A stretch of DNA of 23,207 nt from IMG/VR virus record IMGVR_UViG_3300037674_000058, positions 1-23,207 of that record; one strand, written 5' to 3'. The notes beneath the pieces are model-generated. The model had not been told where the DNA came from. It saw only the letters and a program-made list of their open reading frames with translations, and did not search any database. Below are positions 1 through 7,979 of the stretch, piece by piece; positions within the stretch are counted from its first letter, which is position 1, and every line of letters begins with the position of its first letter. Both the position numbers and the translations under genes were made by a program. The stretch comes from a virus.

Positions 1-144
1 AAGAGAAGTCCAAGCTGTAGACCCGTCCCCTGCTTTAAGTTTTCCAGTATCAGTTTCTAGTGCTAATTCTCCAGAAGCTAATGTGGGATTAGTACTAGTC
101 CAATTGGACGCTGTATCCCTTCTAATTTGTATAATATCAGCCAC
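1..144 (-). CDS. Tail fibre/baseplate protein, N-terminal fragment (runs off left edge)
   Basis: The first 48 codons of a gene that continues beyond the window. It has no ATG. It starts at a GTG that overlaps the stop of the preceding gene by eight bases and lies 5 nt after a strong AGGAGG. The N-terminus reads VADIIQIRRDTASNW, followed by NPTLASGELALETDTGK and a GDGSTAWTSL motif. This is the short phage fibre adaptor seen in many tail fibres of aquatic phages (PxLxxGE, D-x-GK and GDG-x-W pattern). It is paralogous to the N-termini of the two genes upstream of it (MAQTIKLKRSS and MAQIVKIKRSS), so it probably docks a further receptor-binding or structural domain to the baseplate. The C-terminal function is unknown because it lies outside. 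GTG at 150 is an in-frame alternative start, but the one at 144 aligns better with the paralogues (V/M-A-D/Q). Confidence 0.75.
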   Translation of the reverse strand, partial: MADIIQIRRDTASNWTSTNPTLASGELALETDTGKLKAGDGSTAWTSL

Positions 145-613
145 CTGCACCTCCTCCGTTTATTGTTTGTACGCTTGTATATGTTGTATTTGCTGCTCCG
201 CCATCAGCTTTAATAATATTTTGTGTAAGAGTGCCCGCCCCTGCAAATGCAACTATTTGTATAATATCGTTAACAGCGGCTCCAGAAGCTAATGTTATAC
301 TAGTACCATTACTTGCAATAACATCTGTTCCTACAATTAATTTGACCCCGTTTAGATATATATTTATAAGCCCTGCTGTATAAGTAAGACCAGTAACAGT
401 TGTTTGATTTGCTGTAGCAGTAACTGTAGTTTTTACGAATATACTACCGCCACCACCGGTTCCTAACTCTACTATAGAGTCAGACCCATCGTTTTTCTTG
501 ATGAACATCTTGCCGTCAAAGGTGTTGATTGCAACTTCACCTAGGGCAAGATCGGACGTGCTTGGTTCAGCCCCTTCAGTACTAGACCGCTTGAGCTTAA
601 TTGTTTGTGCCAT
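137..613 (-). CDS. Small tail fibre/baseplate-associated protein with fibre adaptor
   Basis: 158 residues. Residues 1-50 are the adaptor module (MAQTIKLKRSS, LALGEVAI, DGKMFIK), homologous to the starts of both neighbouring genes. A Gly-rich linker GTGGGGS follows. Residues 75-125 hold the repeat YTAGLINIYLNGVKL...NGTSITLASGAAVNDIIQIVAF, a beta-rich module common in fibres of marine phages (pattern Y-x-G-x-x-x-V-Y-x-NG-x-x-L). The C-terminus ends in a Gly-rich tail. The ATG has a good AGGAG upstream with about 7 nt spacing. I infer a structural fibre or connector subunit of the virion. There is no catalytic motif. The receptor or partner is unknown. Confidence 0.8.
   Translation of the reverse strand: MAQTIKLKRSSTEGAEPSTSDLALGEVAINTFDGKMFIKKNDGSDSIVELGTGGGGSIFVKTTVTATANQTTVTGLTYTAGLINIYLNGVKLIVGTDVIASNGTSITLASGAAVNDIIQIVAFAGAGTLTQNIIKADGGAANTTYTSVQTINGGGAGG
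150..157 (-). promoter_or_regulatory. Shine-Dalgarno that decides the GTG start at 144
   Basis: On the minus strand GGAGGAGG is followed by TGCAG and then GTG. It is one of the strongest ribosome binding sites in the window. It is encoded inside the last Gly-rich codons of the upstream gene (the GGGAGG tail), so coding sequence and ribosome loading share the same bases. Confidence 0.7.
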
Positions 614-630
614 ATGGCTCTCCTAACTTC

Positions 631-642
631 GCGTATATACGC
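631..642. repeat. 12-bp perfect palindrome between fibre genes
   Basis: GCGTATATACGC is self-complementary over all 12 bases. It sits in the 38-nt gap between the stop of the 453-residue fibre gene and the AGGAG of the next gene. It could be a protein-binding site, or an mRNA element between differently expressed cistrons. As an RNA hairpin it would be short, with a strained loop. No T-run follows, so it is not a terminator. Confidence 0.45.
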
Positions 643-651
643 TAGAGTGTG

Positions 652-2013
652 TTAGAATGTTCCCCCATCAATGGATGCTGACCAAGTGGGAGTACCGGAG
701 TTAGATAAAAGTATATACCCATCTGCTCCTGCTGCGGTAGCATTTACGCCACCAGTACCATTACCGTATAAAAGACCATTTGATGTAAAGGAGCTTCGTC
801 CTGTTCCACCATCTGCTACGGCTAAATCTGTAATTCCTGTTATTGTTCCGCCTGTGATTGTAGCACTAGAAGATTCTATACTTGCTACAAGTGTACCTGC
901 TGCATATCCTGTTCCGCCTGTATTTACAGTCGTAGTAGGAACTGCTTGTAAATCTTTAAATAGTTTCCATTTTCCGCTATCATTAGCGTCTCTGAAAAGT
1001 CCAGAGTATTTATCTGTACCTCCAGTATCGTATAGTCCGTATAAGCCAATATCAATAGCATCTGCCGAATTATTACCAGTTGCTAAAGCCAATAATGGAT
1101 CTTCAACAGCCATAGTCTCAGTATTAACAGTAGTAGTTGTACCGTTTACTGTGAAATTTCCAGTAACAATTAAATTATTAGAAGTAGTAATATTAGTTGC
1201 AGTAATGTCGTCTGTAGCCAGTGTACCGTCTACAGTTACGTTATTGAAAGTTACATTACTATTCGTTGCAACGGCTTGGCCAATACTAACTTGTCCGCTC
1301 GAGTATGTAACACCCGTGCCCGCTGTGATATGCGCTCGAACTTCTGCTGCGCTCGGGCCAGTATATGTAAACGCTCCAGTAGAATTGTTATATGCAAAAG
1401 ACCCGTCGCCTCCTGCGTCTGTTGCACTTACTAAACTTCTTATCTGAGCATCTGACTTACCGTTAAATGTTATAGCATCATCTGCCACAACAGTATCAAT
1501 ATTAGTTCCACCATTAAAAGTAAGGGTACTACCAGTAGTAAAAGTATCGTTTGTTCCAGTGTCTGCTGATAATGTAAATGAACTTACAGGAGGTGCAATC
1601 CAAGAGGATTGCCCAGAGCCATTAGTCGAAAGTAAATACCCACTAGTACCATCAGCAGCTGGCCAGTTTACTCCATCGAGTATAACCTTTCCAGAGCCAT
1701 TAGGAGAAAGAGTGAGGTCACCATTAGTATTGCTAATACTAATGGTATTTCCATTGAATGTTAAATTATCAACTTTTAATTGGTCTAATTTGCTACTAGC
1801 ATCGGTTATCAGAGCACTAGAAGCTGTCAAAGTACCTGCTGTATGATCAAGCATATCCATATACAGCTTACCACCAATTACGGTTACTTCTGCATCTCCG
1901 GGCTGACCAATAAATAGTTTATCACTGGAAGAAGAATACGCCATCTCTCCCTGGTTCAGGGTAGTTGGGGTGGCTGTACTACTACTTCGTTTTATTTTTA
2001 CTATTTGTGCCAT
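652..2013 (-). CDS. Tail fibre protein with repeated beta modules
   Basis: 453 residues, rich in Thr, Ser, Gly and Asn. Residues 1-48 are the adaptor (MAQIVKIKRSSS, LNQGEMAYSSSSDKLFIG), paralogous to the next two genes. Residues 80-140 carry beta-repeat segments ending in GYLLSTNGSGQSSW. Residues 285-356 hold the GNFTVNGTTTTVN...AVEDPLLAL...GLFRDANDSGKWKLF module, which is widespread in marine phage fibres. Residues 400-445 have ADGGTG followed by GLLYGNGTGG and GYILLSNSGTPTW, a second copy of the GYLLxxNxxGxxxW pattern near residue 125. No signal peptide or enzyme motif is visible. I infer a trimeric beta-structured fibre shaft or tip. It follows the previous gene after 14 nt with only a weak ribosome site. 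Confidence 0.8.
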   Translation of the reverse strand: MAQIVKIKRSSSTATPTTLNQGEMAYSSSSDKLFIGQPGDAEVTVIGGKLYMDMLDHTAGTLTASSALITDASSKLDQLKVDNLTFNGNTISISNTNGDLTLSPNGSGKVILDGVNWPAADGTSGYLLSTNGSGQSSWIAPPVSSFTLSADTGTNDTFTTGSTLTFNGGTNIDTVVADDAITFNGKSDAQIRSLVSATDAGGDGSFAYNNSTGAFTYTGPSAAEVRAHITAGTGVTYSSGQVSIGQAVATNSNVTFNNVTVDGTLATDDITATNITTSNNLIVTGNFTVNGTTTTVNTETMAVEDPLLALATGNNSADAIDIGLYGLYDTGGTDKYSGLFRDANDSGKWKLFKDLQAVPTTTVNTGGTGYAAGTLVASIESSSATITGGTITGITDLAVADGGTGRSSFTSNGLLYGNGTGGVNATAAGADGYILLSNSGTPTWSASIDGGTF

Positions 2014-2027
2014 GGGGTTACTCTAAG

Positions 2028-2426
2028 CTAAAAAGCTCCTGCATCGACTATATCTGAGTCTCCGGGAGGGGTTCCGATCATTATTGGTGCCCACGCAAAA
2101 ACTCCAGTTGATATTTCTCTGTATACTTTAAATTCGTCATCATCCGTATCATACCAGGTATCACCTTCGCTTACGGTAGCTCCTGTAGGTGCAGCGGCTT
2201 GTCTAAAACTTTGATCTGCTAGTTGTTCTATAGCCCCTTGTACATTTGTTGCGGTTATTGGGCCATAAGCACTACTAGGTATGCTGGTGGCTGTATCCGT
2301 AACTGTAGGTAGAGCTAAATTATACGCGGTTACGCTTGAAGTTCTATCCGTAATAGCGATTGATGTATTAGTGCCTGTGGCAGTTATACTTGTTACAGAT
2401 TCTGTAATGTCTACACTTGTTGCCAT
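2028..2426 (-). CDS. Small baseplate/fibre structural protein
   Basis: 132 residues. The N-terminal half is Thr/Ser-rich beta sequence. Residues 58-70 read TATNVQGAIEQLADQ, a short helical motif that recurs in phage tail fibres. Residues 85-115 (SEGDTWYDTDDDEFKVYRE...FAWAPI) match a fibre module with the pattern GDxWYDTDxxxxKxY. The protein is acidic overall and ends DAGAF. Its start codon shares one base with the preceding stop (TAATG), which points to translational coupling and a fixed ratio with the 112-residue partner. The function is inferred from module type and position only. Confidence 0.7.
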   Translation of the reverse strand: MATSVDITESVTSITATGTNTSIAITDRTSSVTAYNLALPTVTDTATSIPSSAYGPITATNVQGAIEQLADQSFRQAAAPTGATVSEGDTWYDTDDDEFKVYREISTGVFAWAPIMIGTPPGDSDIVDAGAF

Positions 2427-2764
2427 TATCTTGTCACTTCAGGGGTTAGAATAACAGTCCCTTCTAGTAGTCTACTGACTATGGTATTTCCACTTGTGAA
2501 TATTTCTAAATCATAATAATACTTGCCCGCAGTCATGGCCGAAGAAGTAGCATTAGTAAGTTCTACTTTCATTTCTCCAGCTGCTGCATTGGTAATTGTA
2601 ACCGTAAAACTGCCTGCCACTGTCGAAGCACTTTTAGTAGATCTCATTTGCGCTCTGCCAGAATATCCATTAAGATTCTTTACGGCATTATCTTCTTTTA
2701 CAATTAAGTCAAGTGCAAAGTCTGAACCTTGGTCTATTGTTAAGTTATAAGCTGCTGCGGTCAT
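2426..2764 (-). CDS. Small baseplate protein, BppU-N-terminal-like
   Basis: 112 residues, first gene behind the promoter at 2784-2812. The pattern is YNLTIDQGSDFALDLIVKEDN...LNGYSGRAQMRSTKSAS...GKYYYDLEIFTSGNTIVSRLLEGTVILTPEVT. This is the short beta-sandwich found at the N-terminus of upper baseplate proteins and in many stand-alone small phage proteins (hallmarks: G-x-x-F near residue 13, GY-x-x-x-x-x-R, YYYDLE, and a final V-x-x-PEVT). I infer an adaptor between tail tip and fibres. The GGAG site lies 7 nt before the ATG, and the predicted leader is only about 13 nt. A BppU-like assignment rests on pattern, not a database match. Confidence 0.7.
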   Translation of the reverse strand: MTAAAYNLTIDQGSDFALDLIVKEDNAVKNLNGYSGRAQMRSTKSASTVAGSFTVTITNAAAGEMKVELTNATSSAMTAGKYYYDLEIFTSGNTIVSRLLEGTVILTPEVTR

Positions 2765-2783
2765 TTAGATTCTCCATGCTGTA

Positions 2784-2812
2784 ATTATAGCAAGCTCGAC
2801 ATTTTAAGTCAA
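2784..2812 (-). promoter_or_regulatory. Sigma70-type promoter for the distal baseplate/fibre cassette
   Basis: Minus strand: TTGACT (2812-2807), a 17-bp spacer, then TATAAT (2789-2784). The -10 is a perfect consensus match and the -35 matches 5 of 6. An A/T tract (GAAAAAATTTC) directly abuts the -35 and resembles an UP element. Transcription should start near 2777, about 13 nt before the ATG at 2764, and read the small baseplate and fibre genes to the left. Confidence 0.85.
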
Positions 2813-2870
2813 GAAATTTTTTCGGTAGGTGGACTACCCAAGCTAGTAAATGCAGGTTATTGTCCCTGTA

Positions 2871-2899
2871 TTAGTAGTGTAGTTGAGATTTTACGTCAA
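2871..2899 (-). promoter_or_regulatory. Degenerate tandem copy of the downstream promoter
   Basis: Minus strand: TTGACG (2899-2894), 17 bp, then TACTAA (2876-2871). Aligned without gaps to the promoter at 2784-2812 and its flank, 23 of 34 positions agree, including TTGAC-x-TAAAAT-x-TC and a trailing T-ACAG. The -10 is poor, so this is probably weak or decayed. It lies directly behind the stop codon of the 373-residue fibre gene. Confidence 0.35.
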
Positions 2900-2920
2900 A
2901 AAATTGTTTTTTGTCAGGTC

Positions 2921-4042
2921 TTAATTTCCGTATGTAGCATCATGTCTACTCTTAAATATACACCAATCTGAATAAAGAGTTCTATTTGTATATCCGCTAG
3001 GTGCCCCTATTTCTGTAAATACAATTCTTCCTTTTTCTGATATTACTATACTATGAGTTTGATTACCTGGCAAAGTACTTGGAAATGTAACCTCTCTGTT
3101 GAATTGAAAGTAGGGCTGTTCTGTGCCGTTTGGCCAACCTGCGGACATACTAGAGTTCCCATTATATTTTCCTCCAGTGCCTTGAAGAACTGTATTATTT
3201 GCACTAGTTAAATCACTGTCTGTTGAGGAATGAATCCATCTACCATATGAATTGTCAAAATCAGCGGTAACAGACCAAGTTGTGCCTTCTCCCTCAAGAC
3301 CGTTTCCAGGCTCATTATTTCCAGCATTTACTTTAAATTGATCACTAAATGCTGTTATAGAAGCAAAAGCACTTCCAGTACCTTGAGGTTCTATCTCTAT
3401 TTCTTCTATGTATACCTGATGAGGTGCTGATCCACTAGGTGATACAACTGCAGAAAACCAAGTTTTAGAGGTATCAGAAATATCAAAGTAAGCCGTTGCA
3501 TAGTCTCCCGACGGATCAGGAGTTGGTCCAGCATGGTCTAAACCTATAGGAATACCACTACTACTACTCGTATATAATACTGTATAAGCTCTTTCTGGGG
3601 TTGTTGATTCAGTTGTTCTATCTGCTTTTACTGTAAACTGTACTGAAGCTGTATTGTTATTAACAGTAAAAGTCCAAGGAACATTACTTGTACCAGATCC
3701 TCCTACAATATCATCTACTGGGGTGATGCCACTTGTTTCTGAGTACACTTGAGTCCCATTGGCAACATTTTTTGTTGTTAAAGTTATTGTAACGTCTCTA
3801 TTAGTTGTTTCATTAACTTGAGTAGGGCTAGCTACTAGACTATATTCTCTATTATCTGCAGAATAAAAATTAGAAAGTGAAATAGCACCGCTCTTAGGTA
3901 TATTTTCATTAAATTTAGTATTGTGAACAAGAGACCCGTTTCTATAAAACTCACTTAAACTAGAAGCACTTAAAGGGTCATCCCCATAATGAGTTCTCAA
4001 ATCACTTATAGAAATAGTCCCACTACTTTGAAGATTTGCCAT
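2921..4042 (-). CDS. Tail fibre/adhesin-like structural protein with Ig-like domain
   Basis: 373 residues. The N-terminus has two copies of an adaptor motif common in marine phage virion proteins: SSGTISISDLRTHYG followed by SSLSEFYRNGSLV (5-39), and IPKSGAISLSNFY (48-60). Residues about 67-190 look like an Ig-like or Calx-beta-like sandwich (SLVASPTQVNETTNRDVTITLTT...VQFTVKADRTTE...YTVLY). Residues 195-373 form a further beta-rich domain ending GYTNRTLYSDWCIFKSRHDATYGN, which I do not recognise and which may bind receptor. The start lies 20 bases inside the end of the S74-type fibre gene, and both share the same transcript. No signal peptide. Role inferred: host-contact or decoration protein at the tail tip. 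Confidence 0.75.
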   Translation of the reverse strand: MANLQSSGTISISDLRTHYGDDPLSASSLSEFYRNGSLVHNTKFNENIPKSGAISLSNFYSADNREYSLVASPTQVNETTNRDVTITLTTKNVANGTQVYSETSGITPVDDIVGGSGTSNVPWTFTVNNNTASVQFTVKADRTTESTTPERAYTVLYTSSSSGIPIGLDHAGPTPDPSGDYATAYFDISDTSKTWFSAVVSPSGSAPHQVYIEEIEIEPQGTGSAFASITAFSDQFKVNAGNNEPGNGLEGEGTTWSVTADFDNSYGRWIHSSTDSDLTSANNTVLQGTGGKYNGNSSMSAGWPNGTEQPYFQFNREVTFPSTLPGNQTHSIVISEKGRIVFTEIGAPSGYTNRTLYSDWCIFKSRHDATYGN

Positions 4043-7000
4043 TTTCTAATTCCTCTACTTTTTCTTTTAATTCTTTGATTGCTTCGATTAAGTATCCTAC
4101 TAAGTTTCCATATGCTACTGACTTATACTCACCATCTTTTACTAGTTCCGGAGCGATTTGTTCTAGTTCTTGTGCGATAACTCCACTACCCGGACCTTCT
4201 GTCATATCAAAAGTTACTCCGCGCATTTTAGAAACTTTATCTAACCCATTTTCTATAGTTTTAATATCAGTTTTTAATCTTATATCTGAATAAGCCGTAA
4301 CGTTTTGTGATGCTGTTATACTTCCTGTAACCTGCATATTACCTGATGAAGTGATGGCTCCAGTAGATATAGCCCCAGATAGTACAGTAGCTACTCTAGC
4401 ATTTGTGTAATATAGATTACTTCCTTCTGATAAATTACCTGTATTAAAAGCACCCATATTAACAGCTACATCATTTGCGTTTACAGTAATACCAGTACCC
4501 GCTCCTACATTAACAGTTGCATCTCCAGAAGTACCACCCCCAGTTAAACCTGCCCCCGCTGTTACAGAGGTAATATCTCCAACATTTGAAGTATAACCAA
4601 AGTCAGTAACAAACGTATGAATTTGATCTGCTGTTGCAAGCCCTGTGCCTCCATCTGCTATCGCTGCAGTAGTAGCAGATATGACAGGTGCTGTACCCCC
4701 ACTAGAAACTATAGGAGCTGTAGCTGTTACACCTGTTACAGTACCTGTAGTAGTGGAATAATTTAAACCAGTAACAAAGTCGTATACATCATTACCTGAT
4801 GGTATTGTCGCAGCACCATTTGAAACTGCAGCTGTTGAAACATTTAGTGTAACATTTCCAGAAGTTCCACCACCTGATAAATTAGTACCAGCTGTAACAC
4901 CTGTGATAGTACCAGAACCTCCGCCACCACTAGCAGCGGCCCATTCTAAAGTGGCCACCCCACCTGCTAAACTATTAAATTTTAAATAATCTCCAGAACT
5001 AGGAGTGCCTGCAGGGAAGGTTATTCCATTTCCACCAAGATTAAGATCTTTTGTTCCAACTGAGAATGTCCCACAAGTTAAACTTCCATCAATAATTCCG
5101 GAAGTAGCTTTTACTCCTGCAGTTCTATGCCCTAGCCACCCTTTATTTGACCCGTTATTGTCTCCATATACTCCTCCAACATCTCCACTAGTATCTGTGC
5201 TTCTTCCCCCCACTCCTACGTTTGTACCTATGAAACCAGCACCAGCTTTGGCGGTACTATTAACCCCCATAACGCAAGGAACATTAACGATTGAAACCCC
5301 TGATCCAAACTCAATTGTAGAAGCGTTGTTATCATATTTAAAATTTTGAGCTTCTATAGTAGAAGTAGATTTTATATTTCCATCTATGTTTAAATCTGTA
5401 CCATCCCATGTAAATGCAGATTTTAATGAAAATTTTCCATCCTCATCTACATAAAAGCCAGTATTGGTATTACTCCAAGTTCCTGTTCCTATGTACATTT
5501 TGGTTTCTTCTAATGTGACTCCTCCGCCTGAAAGCATCCCTAAATCTGAGGCATCTTGTCCAGCCGCAGATGTCATATTTATTTCTCTAGCTGTAATAGT
5601 TCCAGTATCAATTCTGCCTCCATCTATAACAGTAGTACCACTTGAACCTAAATCTGATGCCTCAAGCGGTGTAACACTATTACTATTCCCATCTACTAAG
5701 TTTGTGCCACTAAATTTTACTAAGCCTACAAAATTATGTGCGGTATAAACAGAAGCACTATAAGTAGGAGTATTAGTAGTATCGGTATTTGAGGTTTGAG
5801 TCACGCTCCAATATACATAATATGTTATTTGATTAGCTGCACCACCCTCAAGTGTGGGCGCATTTAGTTGCCATCCAGAAGGTGTCGTACCAAAAGGTAC
5901 ATTTGCTCCCCAAGTATATGTGCCTCCAGAAGGAGGCCCTGAAGGAGCAGTTCCTATTGTACTATAATATAAGTATCCATGAGAGCTTTTTAACCCCGTA
6001 GCTCCAGTTTCGCCATTCTTCATACTAAGAACAGGAGCCGACCAGCTAAGAGAAGTATCTGTTCCTGTTGGACTAGTTGCAGTAGCAACTGCTCTAGAAG
6101 TCCAAAGGTGGGGCGTGCCTGAGGGTATGGCTTGGTACCATGGGGGCGAAGCACTTATAGGCCCACCAGTGATAGTACCATTACTAAAATTATATGTGCC
6201 TCCCGAAGGAGAAGCAGGAGTGTTATTATCTCTTATATAAATAGTTAGTTCTGCTATAGAAACTCCATCAACTCCGTCTGAGCCTTCTATTTTAATAGGA
6301 GTTTGCCAAGTATAATTAGTTGCTCCAGAAGCTTTTGTTCCTACACTTGACCATATTGGGTTGGACCCCGATGGAACAGAATTCACATCCGTATACCAGC
6401 CACTAGGGGTTCCGGAAGAAGCAGAAGGAGTAGAGGGCTGATTTTCAGAACGTTTAAATACAATATCTACTCCGTCACCTGGGGTTCCTTGCCCTCCTAC
6501 AGTATATTTTGAATATATTACTGGAGTAGTCCAAGTACTGGTTTGAGGAGATTCTCCATCACTAGTAAAAGTTCGAGAAGTTGTATAAATCGTATTCCCA
6601 TTAGTGGTTCCAATATCAGGAACCGCAATAGTCCATCCTGCTTCTGCCCCACTTGTTGGGTCAGACCAAGTACCGAAAGTATTTGAAGTTAAACTACTAT
6701 CATTCAACTTGTATAAATTTACATATTTAATGCCCTGTCCTGTCCCTGCAGTTCCATCCGTTCGTTGAGAATAAATGACAGGAGCAGTCCAATTAGCATC
6801 TTGAGGGCTTTCCCCATCACTAGTAAAAAGACGAGAACATACATATACTTTATCATTATTTGCAGTTAAGCCTGGAATAGATAAACTCCATCCTGTCTCT
6901 GCGCTATCTAAAGGGGTGTCAAAAGTGCCAAAAGTATTTGAAGTCAGACTATCGTCATTTAACTTGTAAATATTGACTGTTTTTACATTTTGTCCTGTAA

Positions 7001-7979
7001 AGGCACTTGAGTCCACATCCAGTTCAATAGCAAGTTTTTCAAATGTGCCCGCGTTATTCCTTATAGAATAAATTACAGCATCATAGTTCTCATCTATTGT
7101 AAGACCCTGCTTTTTAATTTTTACCGATGTTCCGTTAACACTCGTAGCAGTAGTAAAATCTCTATCTATATTTAAAGAAGTATTGGACTCGATATAAGTA
7201 ACTATTCCCGCTTTTGTGCTGCTGAAATATATTATATCACCTATTGCGTATTCAGTTGTGAAAGATGTTCCAACTCCTACTACATTACTAGACCCTGCTG
7301 CTATAGTTACTGCTCCAGTTTTATCTACAAAGGTAGACTCAGGAGTAACGTCTCCGTCTCCTGTATCATAAAAATATCCAATATTTAGATTATTAGAAGT
7401 AGAATATACATTATCTTCATACTTAATCAGCTTCCATGGATCATTCGCATCACTAAAATCAAAAAGCATATAGTGAGATTTAATTGCTTGTTCTTCTGGC
7501 GTAAATCCACTAAAAGTTAAAGATGCTACATCGCTACAATCTTGTTCGAATCTACCTGTTTGTCCAGGTAAAAAGGTACTAAAAACTTTAGGCGCACCGG
7601 CTCCTGCAAAAGACCATCCTGTAGTATCTGATATATTAAAAATTCCCCCAGAACTAATAGTAGAACCAGAGCTGATAACGCCCCCTAAAGAAACCCCATA
7701 GTCTCTTTTGGCATCAGGATTTTGAACTAAAGTAGGAACCTCAAATTGAGTTACAACTTTGGAAGATTTAAATCCTCGATTATTTACAGCAGCTACAGCT
7801 ACTTGATATTTACCCGCAGGTAGTGCTTGAGTACCTGTAGTGGTACCTGGAGGCACTGTTAAAGGGCTTGCTGTTCCTGAAATATTATGATGAATTTCAT
7901 ACTCTTTTAAATGCTCATAAACACTTCCATCTGCATTAACAGGAGCACTCCAACTAATTTTTACGTCTTTTGTTGTCAT
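4023..7979 (-). CDS. Large central tail-tip fibre with FNIII domain and S74 intramolecular chaperone
   Basis: 1318 residues. Residues 1-82 resemble a fibronectin III domain (ISWSAPVNADGS...YEIHHN...AGKYQVAVAAVNNRGFKSS). Residues 334-404 and 418-490 are two tandem copies of a repeat (YKLND-x-SLTSNTFGT...FTSDGESPQ...PVIYS). Looser Gly/Pro repeats follow to about 745. Residues 841-866 (GFYVDEDGKFSLKSAFTWDGTDLNIDG) match the module that ends many J-type fibres. Three TSVTAGxxLxGGGTSG-like repeats occupy 1026-1161. Residues 1231-1318 are a Peptidase_S74-type chaperone: S1231-D-I-R-L-K-T-D-I, GVIAQELEQIAPELV, a YGNLVGYLIEAIKEL segment, then a coiled coil. In that family the fibre trimerises and the C-terminal 90 or so residues cleave themselves off at the Ser. 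Start shares a base with the J stop (TAATG). Confidence 0.88.
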   Translation of the reverse strand: MTTKDVKISWSAPVNADGSVYEHLKEYEIHHNISGTASPLTVPPGTTTGTQALPAGKYQVAVAAVNNRGFKSSKVVTQFEVPTLVQNPDAKRDYGVSLGGVISSGSTISSGGIFNISDTTGWSFAGAGAPKVFSTFLPGQTGRFEQDCSDVASLTFSGFTPEEQAIKSHYMLFDFSDANDPWKLIKYEDNVYSTSNNLNIGYFYDTGDGDVTPESTFVDKTGAVTIAAGSSNVVGVGTSFTTEYAIGDIIYFSSTKAGIVTYIESNTSLNIDRDFTTATSVNGTSVKIKKQGLTIDENYDAVIYSIRNNAGTFEKLAIELDVDSSAFTGQNVKTVNIYKLNDDSLTSNTFGTFDTPLDSAETGWSLSIPGLTANNDKVYVCSRLFTSDGESPQDANWTAPVIYSQRTDGTAGTGQGIKYVNLYKLNDSSLTSNTFGTWSDPTSGAEAGWTIAVPDIGTTNGNTIYTTSRTFTSDGESPQTSTWTTPVIYSKYTVGGQGTPGDGVDIVFKRSENQPSTPSASSGTPSGWYTDVNSVPSGSNPIWSSVGTKASGATNYTWQTPIKIEGSDGVDGVSIAELTIYIRDNNTPASPSGGTYNFSNGTITGGPISASPPWYQAIPSGTPHLWTSRAVATATSPTGTDTSLSWSAPVLSMKNGETGATGLKSSHGYLYYSTIGTAPSGPPSGGTYTWGANVPFGTTPSGWQLNAPTLEGGAANQITYYVYWSVTQTSNTDTTNTPTYSASVYTAHNFVGLVKFSGTNLVDGNSNSVTPLEASDLGSSGTTVIDGGRIDTGTITAREINMTSAAGQDASDLGMLSGGGVTLEETKMYIGTGTWSNTNTGFYVDEDGKFSLKSAFTWDGTDLNIDGNIKSTSTIEAQNFKYDNNASTIEFGSGVSIVNVPCVMGVNSTAKAGAGFIGTNVGVGGRSTDTSGDVGGVYGDNNGSNKGWLGHRTAGVKATSGIIDGSLTCGTFSVGTKDLNLGGNGITFPAGTPSSGDYLKFNSLAGGVATLEWAAASGGGGSGTITGVTAGTNLSGGGTSGNVTLNVSTAAVSNGAATIPSGNDVYDFVTGLNYSTTTGTVTGVTATAPIVSSGGTAPVISATTAAIADGGTGLATADQIHTFVTDFGYTSNVGDITSVTAGAGLTGGGTSGDATVNVGAGTGITVNANDVAVNMGAFNTGNLSEGSNLYYTNARVATVLSGAISTGAITSSGNMQVTGSITASQNVTAYSDIRLKTDIKTIENGLDKVSKMRGVTFDMTEGPGSGVIAQELEQIAPELVKDGEYKSVAYGNLVGYLIEAIKELKEKVEELENGKSSK

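Noticed and set aside
671-1447. Long Pro/Val-rich open frame on the plus strand over the 453-residue fibre gene
   Set aside because: It is the reverse of a Thr/Ser/Gly-rich repeat gene. The composition is what the antisense of such codons gives, and there is no ribosome site or recognisable motif.
2825-2840. GGTAG-TCCAC-CTACC hairpin in the gap before the promoter
   Set aside because: Only 5 bp, and followed on the minus strand by A rather than T, so not an intrinsic terminator.
2897-2913. CAAAAAA-TTG-TTTTTTG hairpin behind the 373-residue fibre gene as a terminator
   Set aside because: The stem is nearly all A-T, and the T-run is inside the stem rather than after it. At best a weak terminator; it may simply be the A/T flank of the promoter copy.
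2921-4042. Variable repeat of a diversity-generating retroelement at the fibre C-terminus
   Set aside because: I saw no reverse transcriptase, no near-identical template repeat and no C-type lectin signature in this window.
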